NCBI GenBank assembly: GCA_014803485.1
Contig: JAAVBQ010000029.1
Span: forward strand, 1 to 41,219
Length of the DNA: 41,219 bases
Source of the DNA: a bacterium
GTDB lineage: Bacteria; Bacteroidota; Bacteroidia; Bacteroidales; P3
Direction: 5' to 3'
Position numbers and translations under genes: made by a program. Below the pieces are notes generated by a model that did no database searches, had not been told where the DNA came from, and was given only the letters and a program-made list of their open reading frames with translations. This document shows positions 26,916 to 36,900 of this stretch, one piece after another; position 1 is the first letter of the stretch, and every line of letters starts with the position of its first letter.

Positions 26916-28059
26916 GATAGATAGCACCGCCGATATTGTCGTGGCGGGCGCCGGTAACGCTCTTCAGGCAGTTGGGACGCCCCTCCATGCGAAGCACGCC
27001 GAGAAGGGCGAAAATCAAGGCTTCTTTATAGGCGATGAGGGTTTTATCGACTGGAGCGAGGGTGAGGCCGCTCCACGCGGCGATTCGCTCGGCCAGATAG
27101 GTGTTGAGGGCTCCGCCGCCGGTCATCAACATAGAGGCATCGACACAGGCGGCCGAACCGCCCCCGTCGGGGGCGGCGGGGCGAAAGTCCCGCGCCTCGC
27201 GACATACCTGCCCGATTCTCCGGGCGATATGTTCCACCAACGTATGCAGGATGTCTTCCGTGGAAGAATTTTCGTAGGGTTTGACAATCGGCAGGAATTC
27301 GTCTTTGAAATTCTCGAATCCCAAAGACTTGGGTGGCTTCTGCGCATAATAGGGAAGAGCCTCCAATTCTTCGAGAAGCGAGGGGACGAGAGTGCCTTTG
27401 CGGGCCAAACGGCCGTCTTCGTCGTAGGAGAGACCCGCACGGGAGGCGTAGTAATTCAGTGCCATATTGCAGACGCTGATGTCGAAAGCCTCACGCGCCC
27501 CTTTGGCATCGCGATAAGAGATATTGGCGATACCGCCCAGATTGAGGCAGAACGTGTAGTTGCCGAAAAGCAGTTCATCGCCTATGGGCACCAAAGGTGC
27601 CCCCTGCCCGCCCAACGCCACATCGGTGGTGCGGAAATTATTGACAATCGTGAGACCGCTTTCGGCCGCCATGGCCGCGCCGTCGCCGATTTGCAGGGTG
27701 AGCCCGTTTTCGGGTTGGTGAAAGACCGTATGTCCGTGCACGGCGGCAAAGTCCGGCGCGGCAGGCAGGCTCTGCGAGCCTGCCCCGCTTGCAGTTCCTG
27801 CAAGCGGCATGGCGGCGAAACGCCGCAACGCCTTTCCCACGAAATGCCCGTAATCCACATGCAGCTGCGCAAGTTGCAGACCGCTCATATTCACGGCCCC
27901 GGCCAAGCGGCTCCGCCAAACCTCCGGATACGGCAGCGTCTCGGCACGGAGGAACACGTAACGCCATTGCCCGTTTTCACACGTAAACGCGACACGAAGC
28001 AAGTCGAGACCATCTAAAGACGTACCCGACATCACCCCTATCACATCATATCTTTTCAT
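26908..28059 (-). CDS. anmK: Anhydro-N-acetylmuramic acid kinase
   Basis: YDVIGVMSGTSLDGLDLLRVAF..VHGHTVFHQPENGLTLQIGDGAAMA..TTDVALGGQGAPLVPIGDELLF. Carries apparent in-frame insertions (see findings). Confidence 0.93.
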   Translation of the reverse strand: MKRYDVIGVMSGTSLDGLDLLRVAFTCENGQWRYVFLRAETLPYPEVWRSRLAGAVNMSGLQLAQLHVDYGHFVGKALRRFAAMPLAGTASGAGSQSLPAAPDFAAVHGHTVFHQPENGLTLQIGDGAAMAAESGLTIVNNFRTTDVALGGQGAPLVPIGDELLFGNYTFCLNLGGIANISYRDAKGAREAFDISVCNMALNYYASRAGLSYDEDGRLARKGTLVPSLLEELEALPYYAQKPPKSLGFENFKDEFLPIVKPYENSSTEDILHTLVEHIARRIGQVCREARDFRPAAPDGGGSAACVDASMLMTGGGALNTYLAERIAAWSGLTLAPVDKTLIAYKEALIFALLGVLRMEGRPNCLKSVTGARHDNIGGAIYLI

Positions 28060-28075
28060 ACCCACAACGAAAAAC

Positions 28076-28783
28076 TCAGTTCAGACCTTTTACATGCGGC
28101 TTACCCGCCTTGAAATCCTTGAGATAGAACGGCTCGAAATAGGCCGTGTCTTCGAAACGCCCGTCTTGAAAAGCCTGCTGCGCCAAAGCGGCCATGCACC
28201 GCGCCTCCGGCGCGATGCCGTCCATAAAACGGGCATTGGCCTCGCTACCCAAGACAGCCTTGCATTTTTCGGCGCCGTTGCCGAAAAAATATACGGGACG
28301 GTAGGCGAGATATTCGTTATAACACCCCGCTTCTACAATATCGGCACGCACCCCGCGCACCTCTTCCAATGCAAGATTGTAGAACGCACTGTAGACCTCC
28401 ATACGCCCCGCATCGGTCATAGGACAAAACAAAGCGTCGGCGGGCACTTCGCCCGTCTTGTGCAGACGCGAAACCGCCTCCCATGCCATAGCCTGCAGAG
28501 GGCTCACCGACAGGAGCGGTTTTTGCAGCGCATAGGCCAAACCCTTGGCCGTAGCCACACCGATGCGCAAGCCCGTATAGGAACCCGGGCCTTTGCCCAC
28601 CGCCACCGCGTCCAAATCCTCGGGACGGAGCGCCGCTTCACGCAAAACCTCATCGATAAAAACGGCAATCTTGGCGGCATGATCGTTGCCGGCACAAGAC
28701 TGCCGTCCGAAAAGGATTCCTTCGCGTGAAAGCGCCACCGAACAATTCACCGTGGACGTTTCAATGCAAAGAATCTTTGCCAT
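28076..28783 (-). CDS. tsaB: tRNA threonylcarbamoyladenosine biosynthesis protein TsaB
   Basis: MAKILCIETSTVNCSVALSREG..VAVGKGPGSYTGLRIGVATAKGLAYAL. Confidence 0.92.
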   Translation of the reverse strand: MAKILCIETSTVNCSVALSREGILFGRQSCAGNDHAAKIAVFIDEVLREAALRPEDLDAVAVGKGPGSYTGLRIGVATAKGLAYALQKPLLSVSPLQAMAWEAVSRLHKTGEVPADALFCPMTDAGRMEVYSAFYNLALEEVRGVRADIVEAGCYNEYLAYRPVYFFGNGAEKCKAVLGSEANARFMDGIAPEARCMAALAQQAFQDGRFEDTAYFEPFYLKDFKAGKPHVKGLN

Positions 28784-28787
28784 GCTT

Positions 28788-30539
28788 TTACTTCTTCTTG
28801 GCCGAGGTTTTCTTAGCGGCGGCCGGCTTCTTGGCGGTAGCTTTCTTCGTGGTGGCGGCAGCGGTCTTTTTCGTAGCCGTCGTGGTCGCTTTTTTCTTCG
28901 TGGCCGTGGCGGTCTTCTTTACCGCAGGTTTCTTCGCAACCGTAGACTTCTTCGCAGCCGTCGCTTTCTTCGCAGCGGCTTTCTTCTCCTTCTCCATTTC
29001 GGCCTTCACTTCTTTCACGGTAGCCTTCACCACCTTCGCCACTTTCTTGCTCGCCTTGGTGGCCTCTTTCCTGGCCTTTTCCAAAGCCACCTTGCCTTTG
29101 GCAACGGTCTCGTTGTCCTTGGCGGCCTTAGCCACTTTCTTGCTCACCTTCACGGCCTCTTTCCTGGCCTTTTCCAAAGCCGCCTTGCCCTTGGCCACGG
29201 CTTCCTTGCCCTTGGTGTTCTTCAATTCGTTCACCTTGCTTCCGGCTTCTTCCGCCATTTTTTTCAGTTTGGCCGAAGCCACCCGCCCTGTAGCCTTTAC
29301 AGCGGCGATAAAATCTTCTTTTTTCATAGTTCCGTTTTCGTTTAGCAGGTCTTCCGCCTCGAGACGTTCGAGGAAGTCGGACCAGACATTCATATAATTA
29401 ATATAAGCATCGTAAGGAGAATCGTAGGGGTTGAGATAGCGGATGGAGGGACGGGTGGTGAAATACTTGGTGGACATGAAACCAAGGTTCTCCACGCCCA
29501 TCAAGAAGCGGAAATCCTTTTGCAATTCCTCGTCCGTGCACACACGCATCACCTCGCAGACCCTACGCCAATTTTCCACCACATCCTTCTGCAAGTCGTT
29601 GGCGTAAAGAGCGGTGAGATCCTTTTCCTCGTCGAGATTCGATACCGTGAAAGGCACATACAAAGCGGGGTAATCTTCCTTCAGGCTGCAAAGTTTGGAG
29701 GGATTCACAAATACATAATCCGTATCGGAAACGATATGGTTCACAAGGGCTTCAAAGAATTCGAAGATACCGCTTCCCTCATCCTGAAATTCACCCAACA
29801 CGCCATAGTTCATGTAGAGGGTGATATGGTCGTTGCCGTTCGTGGCATCGCGGTCCACCTGCATCCTCTCGATGAACTTCTCTGCCGTAAGAGGCCACAA
29901 ACCGCTGTTCTTGTCCGAAAAGCGAAGCGAAATATCCTCACTCAGAACACCGTCCCGCAAGATTATCTTCAATTTGGAGGTGGGATGCGAATAGAGCACG
30001 TGCGGACTCTTCCATCCCAATACCGGCTTGGCGCCCTCGGTCATCACGCCTGCAAATCCCATCTGCGCCACACTTTCACCGATTTCATCATCGTAGAGCA
30101 AATGCGAACCGGCCAACACCGAGGGCTTCTGTCCGAACACTTCGGCCAAGCGCTCACGGTGCAGTTTCACCTGCTTTTTCCACAATTCCCTGTCTAAAAT
30201 AGCCGTGGCGGAACTACTGTAGTCGGTAGCCAGAAGTTCCACACCCTCGCGGGCAATGAGCGTTTTGAAATTGTCGAGCACTTCCGGCATATACCACTCC
30301 ATCTGATCCATCGAACAACCCGTAAACACAAACGAGAAGCCGAACTTGTCGCCGTGTTTGTCCAACAGACCGTTGAGCATGGCGTTGGCCCGATAGTAGG
30401 TGCGCTCCGAAAACCTCTTCAACAGATACTTGTTGCGATAGTCGTCGTAGTAGTTGTGCCGCTGCCCTATATCGAAGAAACGATACGAGCGCAGATAGAA
30501 CGGGTGATGCACCTTGAAAACGATACTTACGGTATTCAT
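28788..30539 (-). CDS. GH57 family glycoside hydrolase with a C-terminal histone H1-like Lys/Ala-rich tail
   Basis: MNTVSIVFKVHHPFYLRSYRFFDIG..FSFVFTGCSMDQMEWY..KPSVLAGSHLLYDDEIGESVAQMGFAGVMTEG (GH57). The last ~179 aa (28788-29327) are KKATAKKPAAAKK-type sequence. Confidence 0.88.
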   Translation of the reverse strand: MNTVSIVFKVHHPFYLRSYRFFDIGQRHNYYDDYRNKYLLKRFSERTYYRANAMLNGLLDKHGDKFGFSFVFTGCSMDQMEWYMPEVLDNFKTLIAREGVELLATDYSSSATAILDRELWKKQVKLHRERLAEVFGQKPSVLAGSHLLYDDEIGESVAQMGFAGVMTEGAKPVLGWKSPHVLYSHPTSKLKIILRDGVLSEDISLRFSDKNSGLWPLTAEKFIERMQVDRDATNGNDHITLYMNYGVLGEFQDEGSGIFEFFEALVNHIVSDTDYVFVNPSKLCSLKEDYPALYVPFTVSNLDEEKDLTALYANDLQKDVVENWRRVCEVMRVCTDEELQKDFRFLMGVENLGFMSTKYFTTRPSIRYLNPYDSPYDAYINYMNVWSDFLERLEAEDLLNENGTMKKEDFIAAVKATGRVASAKLKKMAEEAGSKVNELKNTKGKEAVAKGKAALEKARKEAVKVSKKVAKAAKDNETVAKGKVALEKARKEATKASKKVAKVVKATVKEVKAEMEKEKKAAAKKATAAKKSTVAKKPAVKKTATATKKKATTTATKKTAAATTKKATAKKPAAAKKTSAKKK

Positions 30540-31819
30540 GATATAGCCTCCTTATAAACCTGTTTGATTTTCTCGGCCGCCGAGCTCCATTTGAGCTGCT
30601 GGGCGTCGGCCGCACCCATGCGGGCGAACGTCCGCGAAAGCGCGGGATAATGCAGAAGTCCGTAGATGGCGTCGGCCATAGCGTCCACATCCCAAAAATC
30701 CACCTTGAGCGCATGATTGAGAATCTCGCTCACGCCCGATTGTTTGGAAATCACCACGGGCACATTCGAACGCATGGCCTCCAAGGGCGAGATGCCGAAA
30801 GGTTCGGACACCGAGGGCATCACATACACACTGCTCATTCCATACATTCTGTCGACATCGGCACCGCGCAGAAAACCGGTAAAGTTGAAGCGGCGCCCCA
30901 TGCCCAAGGCCGCCACGCGACGCACGATGGTATGCAGCATATCGCCCGAACCCGCCATCACGAAACGTACATCCTTGTCTTTTTCCATCACAAGGCGCGC
31001 GGCCTCCACAAAATATTCCGGTCCCTTCTGATAGGTTACGCGCCCCAAGAAAGTAACAATCTTCCTGCGGCCGCGCGCCGTTTCGTCCATCGGTTCCTTG
31101 TCGGGCCCGGGCTCCACGGCATTATACACAGTGGTGACCTTGGCAGGGTCTATGCCATAGCGTTTGACAACAATCTCGCGGGTATAGTTGCTCACCGTGA
31201 TGATTCTGTCGGCGGCCAGCATACCTTCGCGTTCGATGCCGTAGACAATGGTGTTGACATTTTCGCCGGTGCGGTCGTATTCGGTGGCGTGCACATGAAT
31301 CACCAACGGCTTGCCGCTGGCTTTCTTGGCAGCGATGCCCGCGCGGTAGGTGAGCCAATCGTGGGCGTGAATCACATCGAAATCGTAGCCCGTAGCCACT
31401 TTCACCGCCACCATGGCGAGGTTGTTCACCTCGTCCATCAAGTTGGCGCGGTAGGCGCCCGAAAACGAATACTTGCGCTTGGAGTATATCTCCGAATCGA
31501 AATGCGAAGCGCGTTTCAAAGCCTTTTCCAGACTAAAATACTGGTCTGTCCCCACATAAGGGATAAGATTGGCTCCTGCCTGTATATAAGTGAGGTTCTT
31601 GAAAATCTCTTTGTAGAGAGGGTGACGTAAATCCACTTCCACATCCGAGGCATTGACTAAATGCGCCACGCCTTTGTCCTCGTCGCCATGCAGGGTGGGA
31701 GCCACGAAAATCACCTCCACATTTTGGGCCAATAATCCCTTGCACATTCCGTAGCAGGCTGTGCCCAATCCTCCCGAAATATGCGGAGGAAACTCCCATC
31801 CAAACATTAATACCCTCAT
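30536..31819 (-). CDS. Glycosyltransferase family 4 (glycogen/starch-synthase-like)
   Basis: MRVLMFGWEFPPHISGGLGTACYGMCKGL..HAHDWLTYRAGIAAKK..FLGRVTYQKGPEYFVEAA..MPSVSEPFGISPLEAM. Confidence 0.92.
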   Translation of the reverse strand: MRVLMFGWEFPPHISGGLGTACYGMCKGLLAQNVEVIFVAPTLHGDEDKGVAHLVNASDVEVDLRHPLYKEIFKNLTYIQAGANLIPYVGTDQYFSLEKALKRASHFDSEIYSKRKYSFSGAYRANLMDEVNNLAMVAVKVATGYDFDVIHAHDWLTYRAGIAAKKASGKPLVIHVHATEYDRTGENVNTIVYGIEREGMLAADRIITVSNYTREIVVKRYGIDPAKVTTVYNAVEPGPDKEPMDETARGRRKIVTFLGRVTYQKGPEYFVEAARLVMEKDKDVRFVMAGSGDMLHTIVRRVAALGMGRRFNFTGFLRGADVDRMYGMSSVYVMPSVSEPFGISPLEAMRSNVPVVISKQSGVSEILNHALKVDFWDVDAMADAIYGLLHYPALSRTFARMGAADAQQLKWSSAAEKIKQVYKEAIS

Positions 31820-31829
31820 ATCCTAACTT

Positions 31830-33788
31830 TTAATTATTGTCAATCATCGCCTTCATGCGCAACAGTTCCGCCACGCTCCAAGCCTGACTGAAAGCGCCTT
31901 TGGCCGCATAGCCGGGATCTCCGTCGTAGATTTCGGCCACCGAACCCAAGCACAATTCCCCCAAAGCCGGTTCAAAATCTTCGTATAAACGTGCGGTCAA
32001 AGTTCTTCCGCTTTCACCGTAAACCTTAATGCAGGCCTCGGCGAAATGTCCGGTCAGCCACGGCCAGACCGTGCCTTGATGATAGGCCATATCCCGCTTG
32101 TCCTGATCGCCCCGATAAACCCCCTTGTAGCGCGAATCGGAGGGCGAAAGGGTGCGCAGGCCGCGCGGCGTGAGCAAGAACGTGCGGACGGTGTCCACCA
32201 CCAGCTGCCCCACCTTCTCGCTCACGGGCGAATAGGGCAACGACACGGCGAAAATCTGATTGGGCCGTATGCTCCAGTCGCGGATGCCGTTCTTGACGGT
32301 GTCGGCCAGATAACCTTTCTCCTTGTCCCAGAAAGTTTGCTTGAACATGGCGGGGAACTGCTCCATACGGGGTTCCCATGTCTTTACGAAATCCTTATCT
32401 CCTCTCTTGCCGCAGGCCTTTTCGGCCTCAACGGCAAACATCACGGCATTATACCAAAGGGCGTTTATTTCCACCGCCGCACCGTCGCGAGGGGTAACGG
32501 GCCGGCCACCTACCACGGCATCCATCCACGTAAGGGCGAAACCTTCCTTGCCGGCATAAATCAATCCGTCTTCGCCCCGCCCTATTCCGTATGGAGAACT
32601 CTGCCCCGAAGCATAGTTCTCTATCACCTGCTTCACCGCATCGCCGAATTCCCGCCAAACGGCCTCAATATTACCTGTGTGCAGGGCATATTGCTGCAGG
32701 GCCCACACAAACCACAGCGGCGCATCCACCGAGTTATAGGCCGAAGCCTCGCCATAACCCACATTGGGAAACAAGCCGCCCACCTGATCTTTGAGCATGG
32801 CCCGCATCACATCCAGAAAGTCGTCTTCCCTACCCGTGCAGAGCGTCAGGCCGGGTAAAGCGATAAAGGTGTCCCGTCCCCAACTTCCGAACCACGGATA
32901 GCCGGCCATAACCTGCAGGCGTTTTTCCTTGCGCACCAGAAACGAAGCGGCGGCGGCCCGGAGACAATTTTCAGACGAATCCAAAGGAATGAGCTCCCTC
33001 ACACCCTGTTGAAAAAGCTTTTCGAACCCATCGCTTTTCTTGAGCGGAGAAAGCCCGGCACAGAAATACACCGACTCGCCCTGTTTGAGCTGCACGCAGA
33101 ACGAACCGGGGGTGAACAGGTCTTCCCTGCAAGGATAACCGCGCTCTTCTTCGCAGGCATACTCCACCTGATGGTACCAATCGGGGCGGATGTCCATGCG
33201 GCAGGGTTCCGAAACCTGCAGATAAAGGTCGGAAAAACCGGGATACATACAGCATTTGATGCCCTTTTCCACAAACTGAGCCTGCGTACAGGCGCTGTCG
33301 TTGCACACGGTAAGTTGGTGCGCGTTGCGGAAAGCCAGAAAAGGACGAATCTCGAGCGAAGTATCGGAATGGGCGTCCACCAACGTATATTTCAGAAAGA
33401 GCCGGTTTTCGGAGGGGTGCATCAGGAGTTCCTTGGTGAGCACCACACCGCCCACATGATAGGTCCAAACCGGATGGGTATGATATTCGAACCGCTCTAT
33501 ATATTTATGTCCCTTGGGTTCGAACACGCCGCCCTTGTATTTCTTCACACCGAGATGAAAATCCCTCTCGCGTTGAATCACGGTCTCTTCCACCGACGAA
33601 AGCAACACAAAGTTGTCTTGACTCAACGCAGGCTGGGCGCAGACAAAAAGCCCGTGGTACTTGCGGCTGTTACAGCCCGCCAGCGTGGACGAGGCATAGG
33701 AACCGTTTTGCGAGACACACACGAACTCTTTATGCAGAGAATCCTCCAAATTGGAAAGACGGTTTTTATCAAAATCGAAAATCTCCAT
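31830..33788 (-). CDS. Glycogen debranching enzyme / amylo-alpha-1,6-glucosidase
   Basis: NGSYASSTLAGCNSRKYHGLFV..PWFGSWGRDTFIALPGLTLCTGR..YHQGTVWPWLTGHFAEA. ATG at 33788; TAAATTTG -7-like element on the minus strand at 33813-33820. Confidence 0.92.
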   Translation of the reverse strand: MEIFDFDKNRLSNLEDSLHKEFVCVSQNGSYASSTLAGCNSRKYHGLFVCAQPALSQDNFVLLSSVEETVIQRERDFHLGVKKYKGGVFEPKGHKYIERFEYHTHPVWTYHVGGVVLTKELLMHPSENRLFLKYTLVDAHSDTSLEIRPFLAFRNAHQLTVCNDSACTQAQFVEKGIKCCMYPGFSDLYLQVSEPCRMDIRPDWYHQVEYACEEERGYPCREDLFTPGSFCVQLKQGESVYFCAGLSPLKKSDGFEKLFQQGVRELIPLDSSENCLRAAAASFLVRKEKRLQVMAGYPWFGSWGRDTFIALPGLTLCTGREDDFLDVMRAMLKDQVGGLFPNVGYGEASAYNSVDAPLWFVWALQQYALHTGNIEAVWREFGDAVKQVIENYASGQSSPYGIGRGEDGLIYAGKEGFALTWMDAVVGGRPVTPRDGAAVEINALWYNAVMFAVEAEKACGKRGDKDFVKTWEPRMEQFPAMFKQTFWDKEKGYLADTVKNGIRDWSIRPNQIFAVSLPYSPVSEKVGQLVVDTVRTFLLTPRGLRTLSPSDSRYKGVYRGDQDKRDMAYHQGTVWPWLTGHFAEACIKVYGESGRTLTARLYEDFEPALGELCLGSVAEIYDGDPGYAAKGAFSQAWSVAELLRMKAMIDNN

Positions 33789-33851
33789 AGCCAGAACCTT
33801 TTGACTTCCCTCCAAATTTACGTATTTTTTTCGATATGAGAAGAAAAAAAA

Positions 33852-33889
33852 TAACGCGGGGGCGGATTTTTCAATCCGCCCCCGCGTTA
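33852..33889 (-). terminator. Strong intrinsic terminator of the T9SS gene pair
   Basis: TAACGCGGGGGCGGATT-TTTC-AATCCGCCCCCGCGTTA (17-bp perfect stem); on the minus strand followed by TTTTTTTTC. A second short hairpin (CGGGGCG-GAA-CGCCCCG) sits at 33904-33920. Confidence 0.9.
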
Positions 33890-33930
33890 AGAGAGGTTCC
33901 GTGCGGGGCGGAACGCCCCGTGTCAGACCT

Positions 33931-36900
33931 TTATCGTACCACCAGTTTCATGGTCACCGTCTTGCCGTTCGTCAAAACGCGCACCATATAGACACCGCTG
34001 TGGTCGAGCGACAAACCGTGTACCCCGGAAGTCATTTCCCTACGCAGTACAATCCGTCCCGTCATATCGTATATCTCCACCATACCGTTGTAGGTCATCT
34101 GCAAATTGAACGCACCGGCCGAAGGATTGGGATAGACCGACACACCGGCATCCTTCGCCTCGGTTTCGTTGTCCAAGGTGGAGGTATAGACATACATGTA
34201 GTCCGAGAACTGTTCTTCGGCACCGTCATACACCGCACTCACGCGATATTCGTATTCATCTTTGTCCTGCGACAGATTGGCATCTGTATATTCGAAGCCT
34301 GTCAACAGGGTTTCATTGATTTTTTCATCATCGCGATACACATTGAAACCTCTCAGTTTGATACCGTCGCTCGTGGTTTTCCGCGCATGCTCGGGAGCCA
34401 CGGCGCCACGGCCCGAAAGTTTCAACGCAGCATCCATCGTCACGGCCTTTCCCGCTATATAAGCTTGGGGATTGGGTGCGGAAGCCGCCGCTTCCAAATC
34501 GCGTTGACGCACCACCAAGGCATTGATACAAAGGTTTACATCAAGATCCATGCGACCCAGATAGTCGAATTGTTCACCGTTCCCCGAAACCAAGTCGGAA
34601 TACTGAGGCTTGCCGGGACCGGCGTCGTAGGCGAATACAGACTGTACCTCTTCGGGATTGTAGGATACCGCATAACCCACCCCGATTTCCTGCTTCTGTT
34701 TCATACGGTAGATTTTGGTGAAATAGGAACGGCACCATTCCCATTCATTGAGCTTATCGTCGTAAATCTGTTGATGCACCTGCTGGTCATCTACATAAAT
34801 CAAGGTGCGGACATTCTCTACCTGCTTGGTTCCCAACATAAATTCCACACCCACCAGATAGAGGTCCTCATCGAATTTGGCCATATCCTCGGCATCCCAA
34901 CCAATGACGCAATATACCTCCGAAGCATCTCCGATTGAGTTGGCGCTGTACGGATTCTTACAGTATCCGTAGGCCATCGGTTCTTCGAAGAAAGGCAGGT
35001 TCCACGAGGCTATCACATCAAATTTTCCATCTTCTTCCTCATGCAGCATTCCCGTCACCTTCACCGCCGAGGGCGCTTCGGCCGTTCCTTTGCCGTTAAG
35101 GGTAATGGTTACGGTGTCGGAGGCCACACACGAATTATCGTAGAAGGCTTCCACCACATACATATATTCCTTGTCCATCTCGGCCGTAACGTCGTAGAAT
35201 TTCTTGTCCGCGAGACGCGGTTCGGAAATCAACGAACCGTCGCGGTACACATTGAAGCCCACCAAGCCTGCGGTGCTCTCAATCTCCCATGTGAGGACGG
35301 TTATGGAATTCGATTCACGAGCTTTCAAATCCGTAGGAGGATTGCACTCGCCGATAGCGTTAATCTCCACGGTAACGGTAGCATTCACTTCCGAAGAATT
35401 GCTGGAGCAACCTTTCTTGTCGAGATATTCTATACTATATACATAGGTGCCCTCGTCCAAAAGGTCTTCCTCGAAATGACGGGAGATAAGGGTGTCGCTC
35501 ACTGGTTTATCGTTGCGATAAACCCTGTAGCCCAATACGCTGGAAGAAGCTTCGATTTCCAGATCCACCACGAAATGGGGATTGACGGAACTCTGCATCA
35601 AACACTCCAACACCACCGTACCGTCGTTCAAGGTTGTCTTCGTGAGGCCCAGCGGGTAGCTGACCTTCGTGTCACCGCCCACATACTCGGCGATACGAGC
35701 GTTTTCGAAGAGGTTCTGCCGATGGATTTCTTCTCCCGTGGCCAAATCGAAGGTTATCAAATCGCAACCGTTGACACCACTTTGATCGGTGATATAGAGC
35801 TTACCGTCGTGACATTCGCTGCCTCCGATAATAAGGCTGGTTAAACCCGTACTGCCGCCGGGAATCATATCATTGGCTCCCCGGGCTGTAACAGGATAGC
35901 GCACCACACTCTCATACCCACCCAAAATCAGATAATCGTCACCTTCGTTAACCGATGGGTCTTGGTTTTCCACATACGCGATATGCGTCACATTCGCGAT
36001 ACGCGTCGACCAATAGCGTCCCATGCTTACTTCCAAAGGATCTTGACCGAGGGTTAGTTCTATAATCTGGCTACTGTTGCAGGCCAGCCAGAAAGTGCCG
36101 TCGTGATAGGTCATGTCGTAGATTGTGGAGGTGGCCAACATAGGAATGTCGGCGGTCTTCAAGGCCTTGTGGGTATACGCATCATATATCGTGAAAATAC
36201 CGCCGCGCGTAGTGGTGTAGATATAGTCGCCCACCTTCACCGCCGCACTCAGCATGTAGCTTTGCGGTTGGAAAAAGCCTGCGGGATAGACATCTCCCGC
36301 CGCTCCCTTGGCCGCACGCCGGCCCAGAGACAAGTCGGACGAAGGCAAATCCCAATCCAACTGTACGGTGCGGTTATAAACCACATTTTTATAGATGTTC
36401 TGCACAGGCAGACAACCGTTGGGGTTGATGACATAAATCGAGACCGAATCGGATTTCGGAGCCGTACCCTCGTCATAAACCGCCTCCACCGAATACCAGT
36501 ACGTGTTTGGGGACACTCCCATATCGAGATATGTATTTTGGTTGGCAGCCACCATCGTGGAGTTTACCTTGGTTTGTCCACGATATACATTATAACCCAG
36601 CACCGTGTATTCGCTCGTTAAAGGAGCGCTCCATCTCACCTGCACGTTGTCCGTTCCGAGATTTTGTTGTGCCTGTACGTCGAGGGCCGGAGCGAAAGCT
36701 TGCTCGGCATCCAAAATCACCACATAGGGATAGAAACTGCCGGCGGCAGTGTAACCGGTAAAGATGCGGGCATCGGAAGAAAGCGACATAGGGGTGTATA
36801 AGTCTATCTCCTTTTCAACATCGAGACCATAGAGATAATGGCAATAGTCGTGCAGATTATATTTGGTTTTAGTGTCGGCAAAATAGAGATAAGGAGTGCG

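Noticed and set aside
26941-28017. 358-aa ORF on + opposite anmK, and similar ORFs at 30650-31630 and 32046-32858
   Set aside because: Shadow ORFs of the minus-strand genes; His/Arg/Gly-rich products with no domain.
28686-29397. Two + strand ORFs (219 and 223 aa) with Phe/Ala- or Leu/Gly-rich repeats opposite the GH57 tail
   Set aside because: Reverse-strand reading of the KKA/AKK repeats; pure artefact of the repeat codons.
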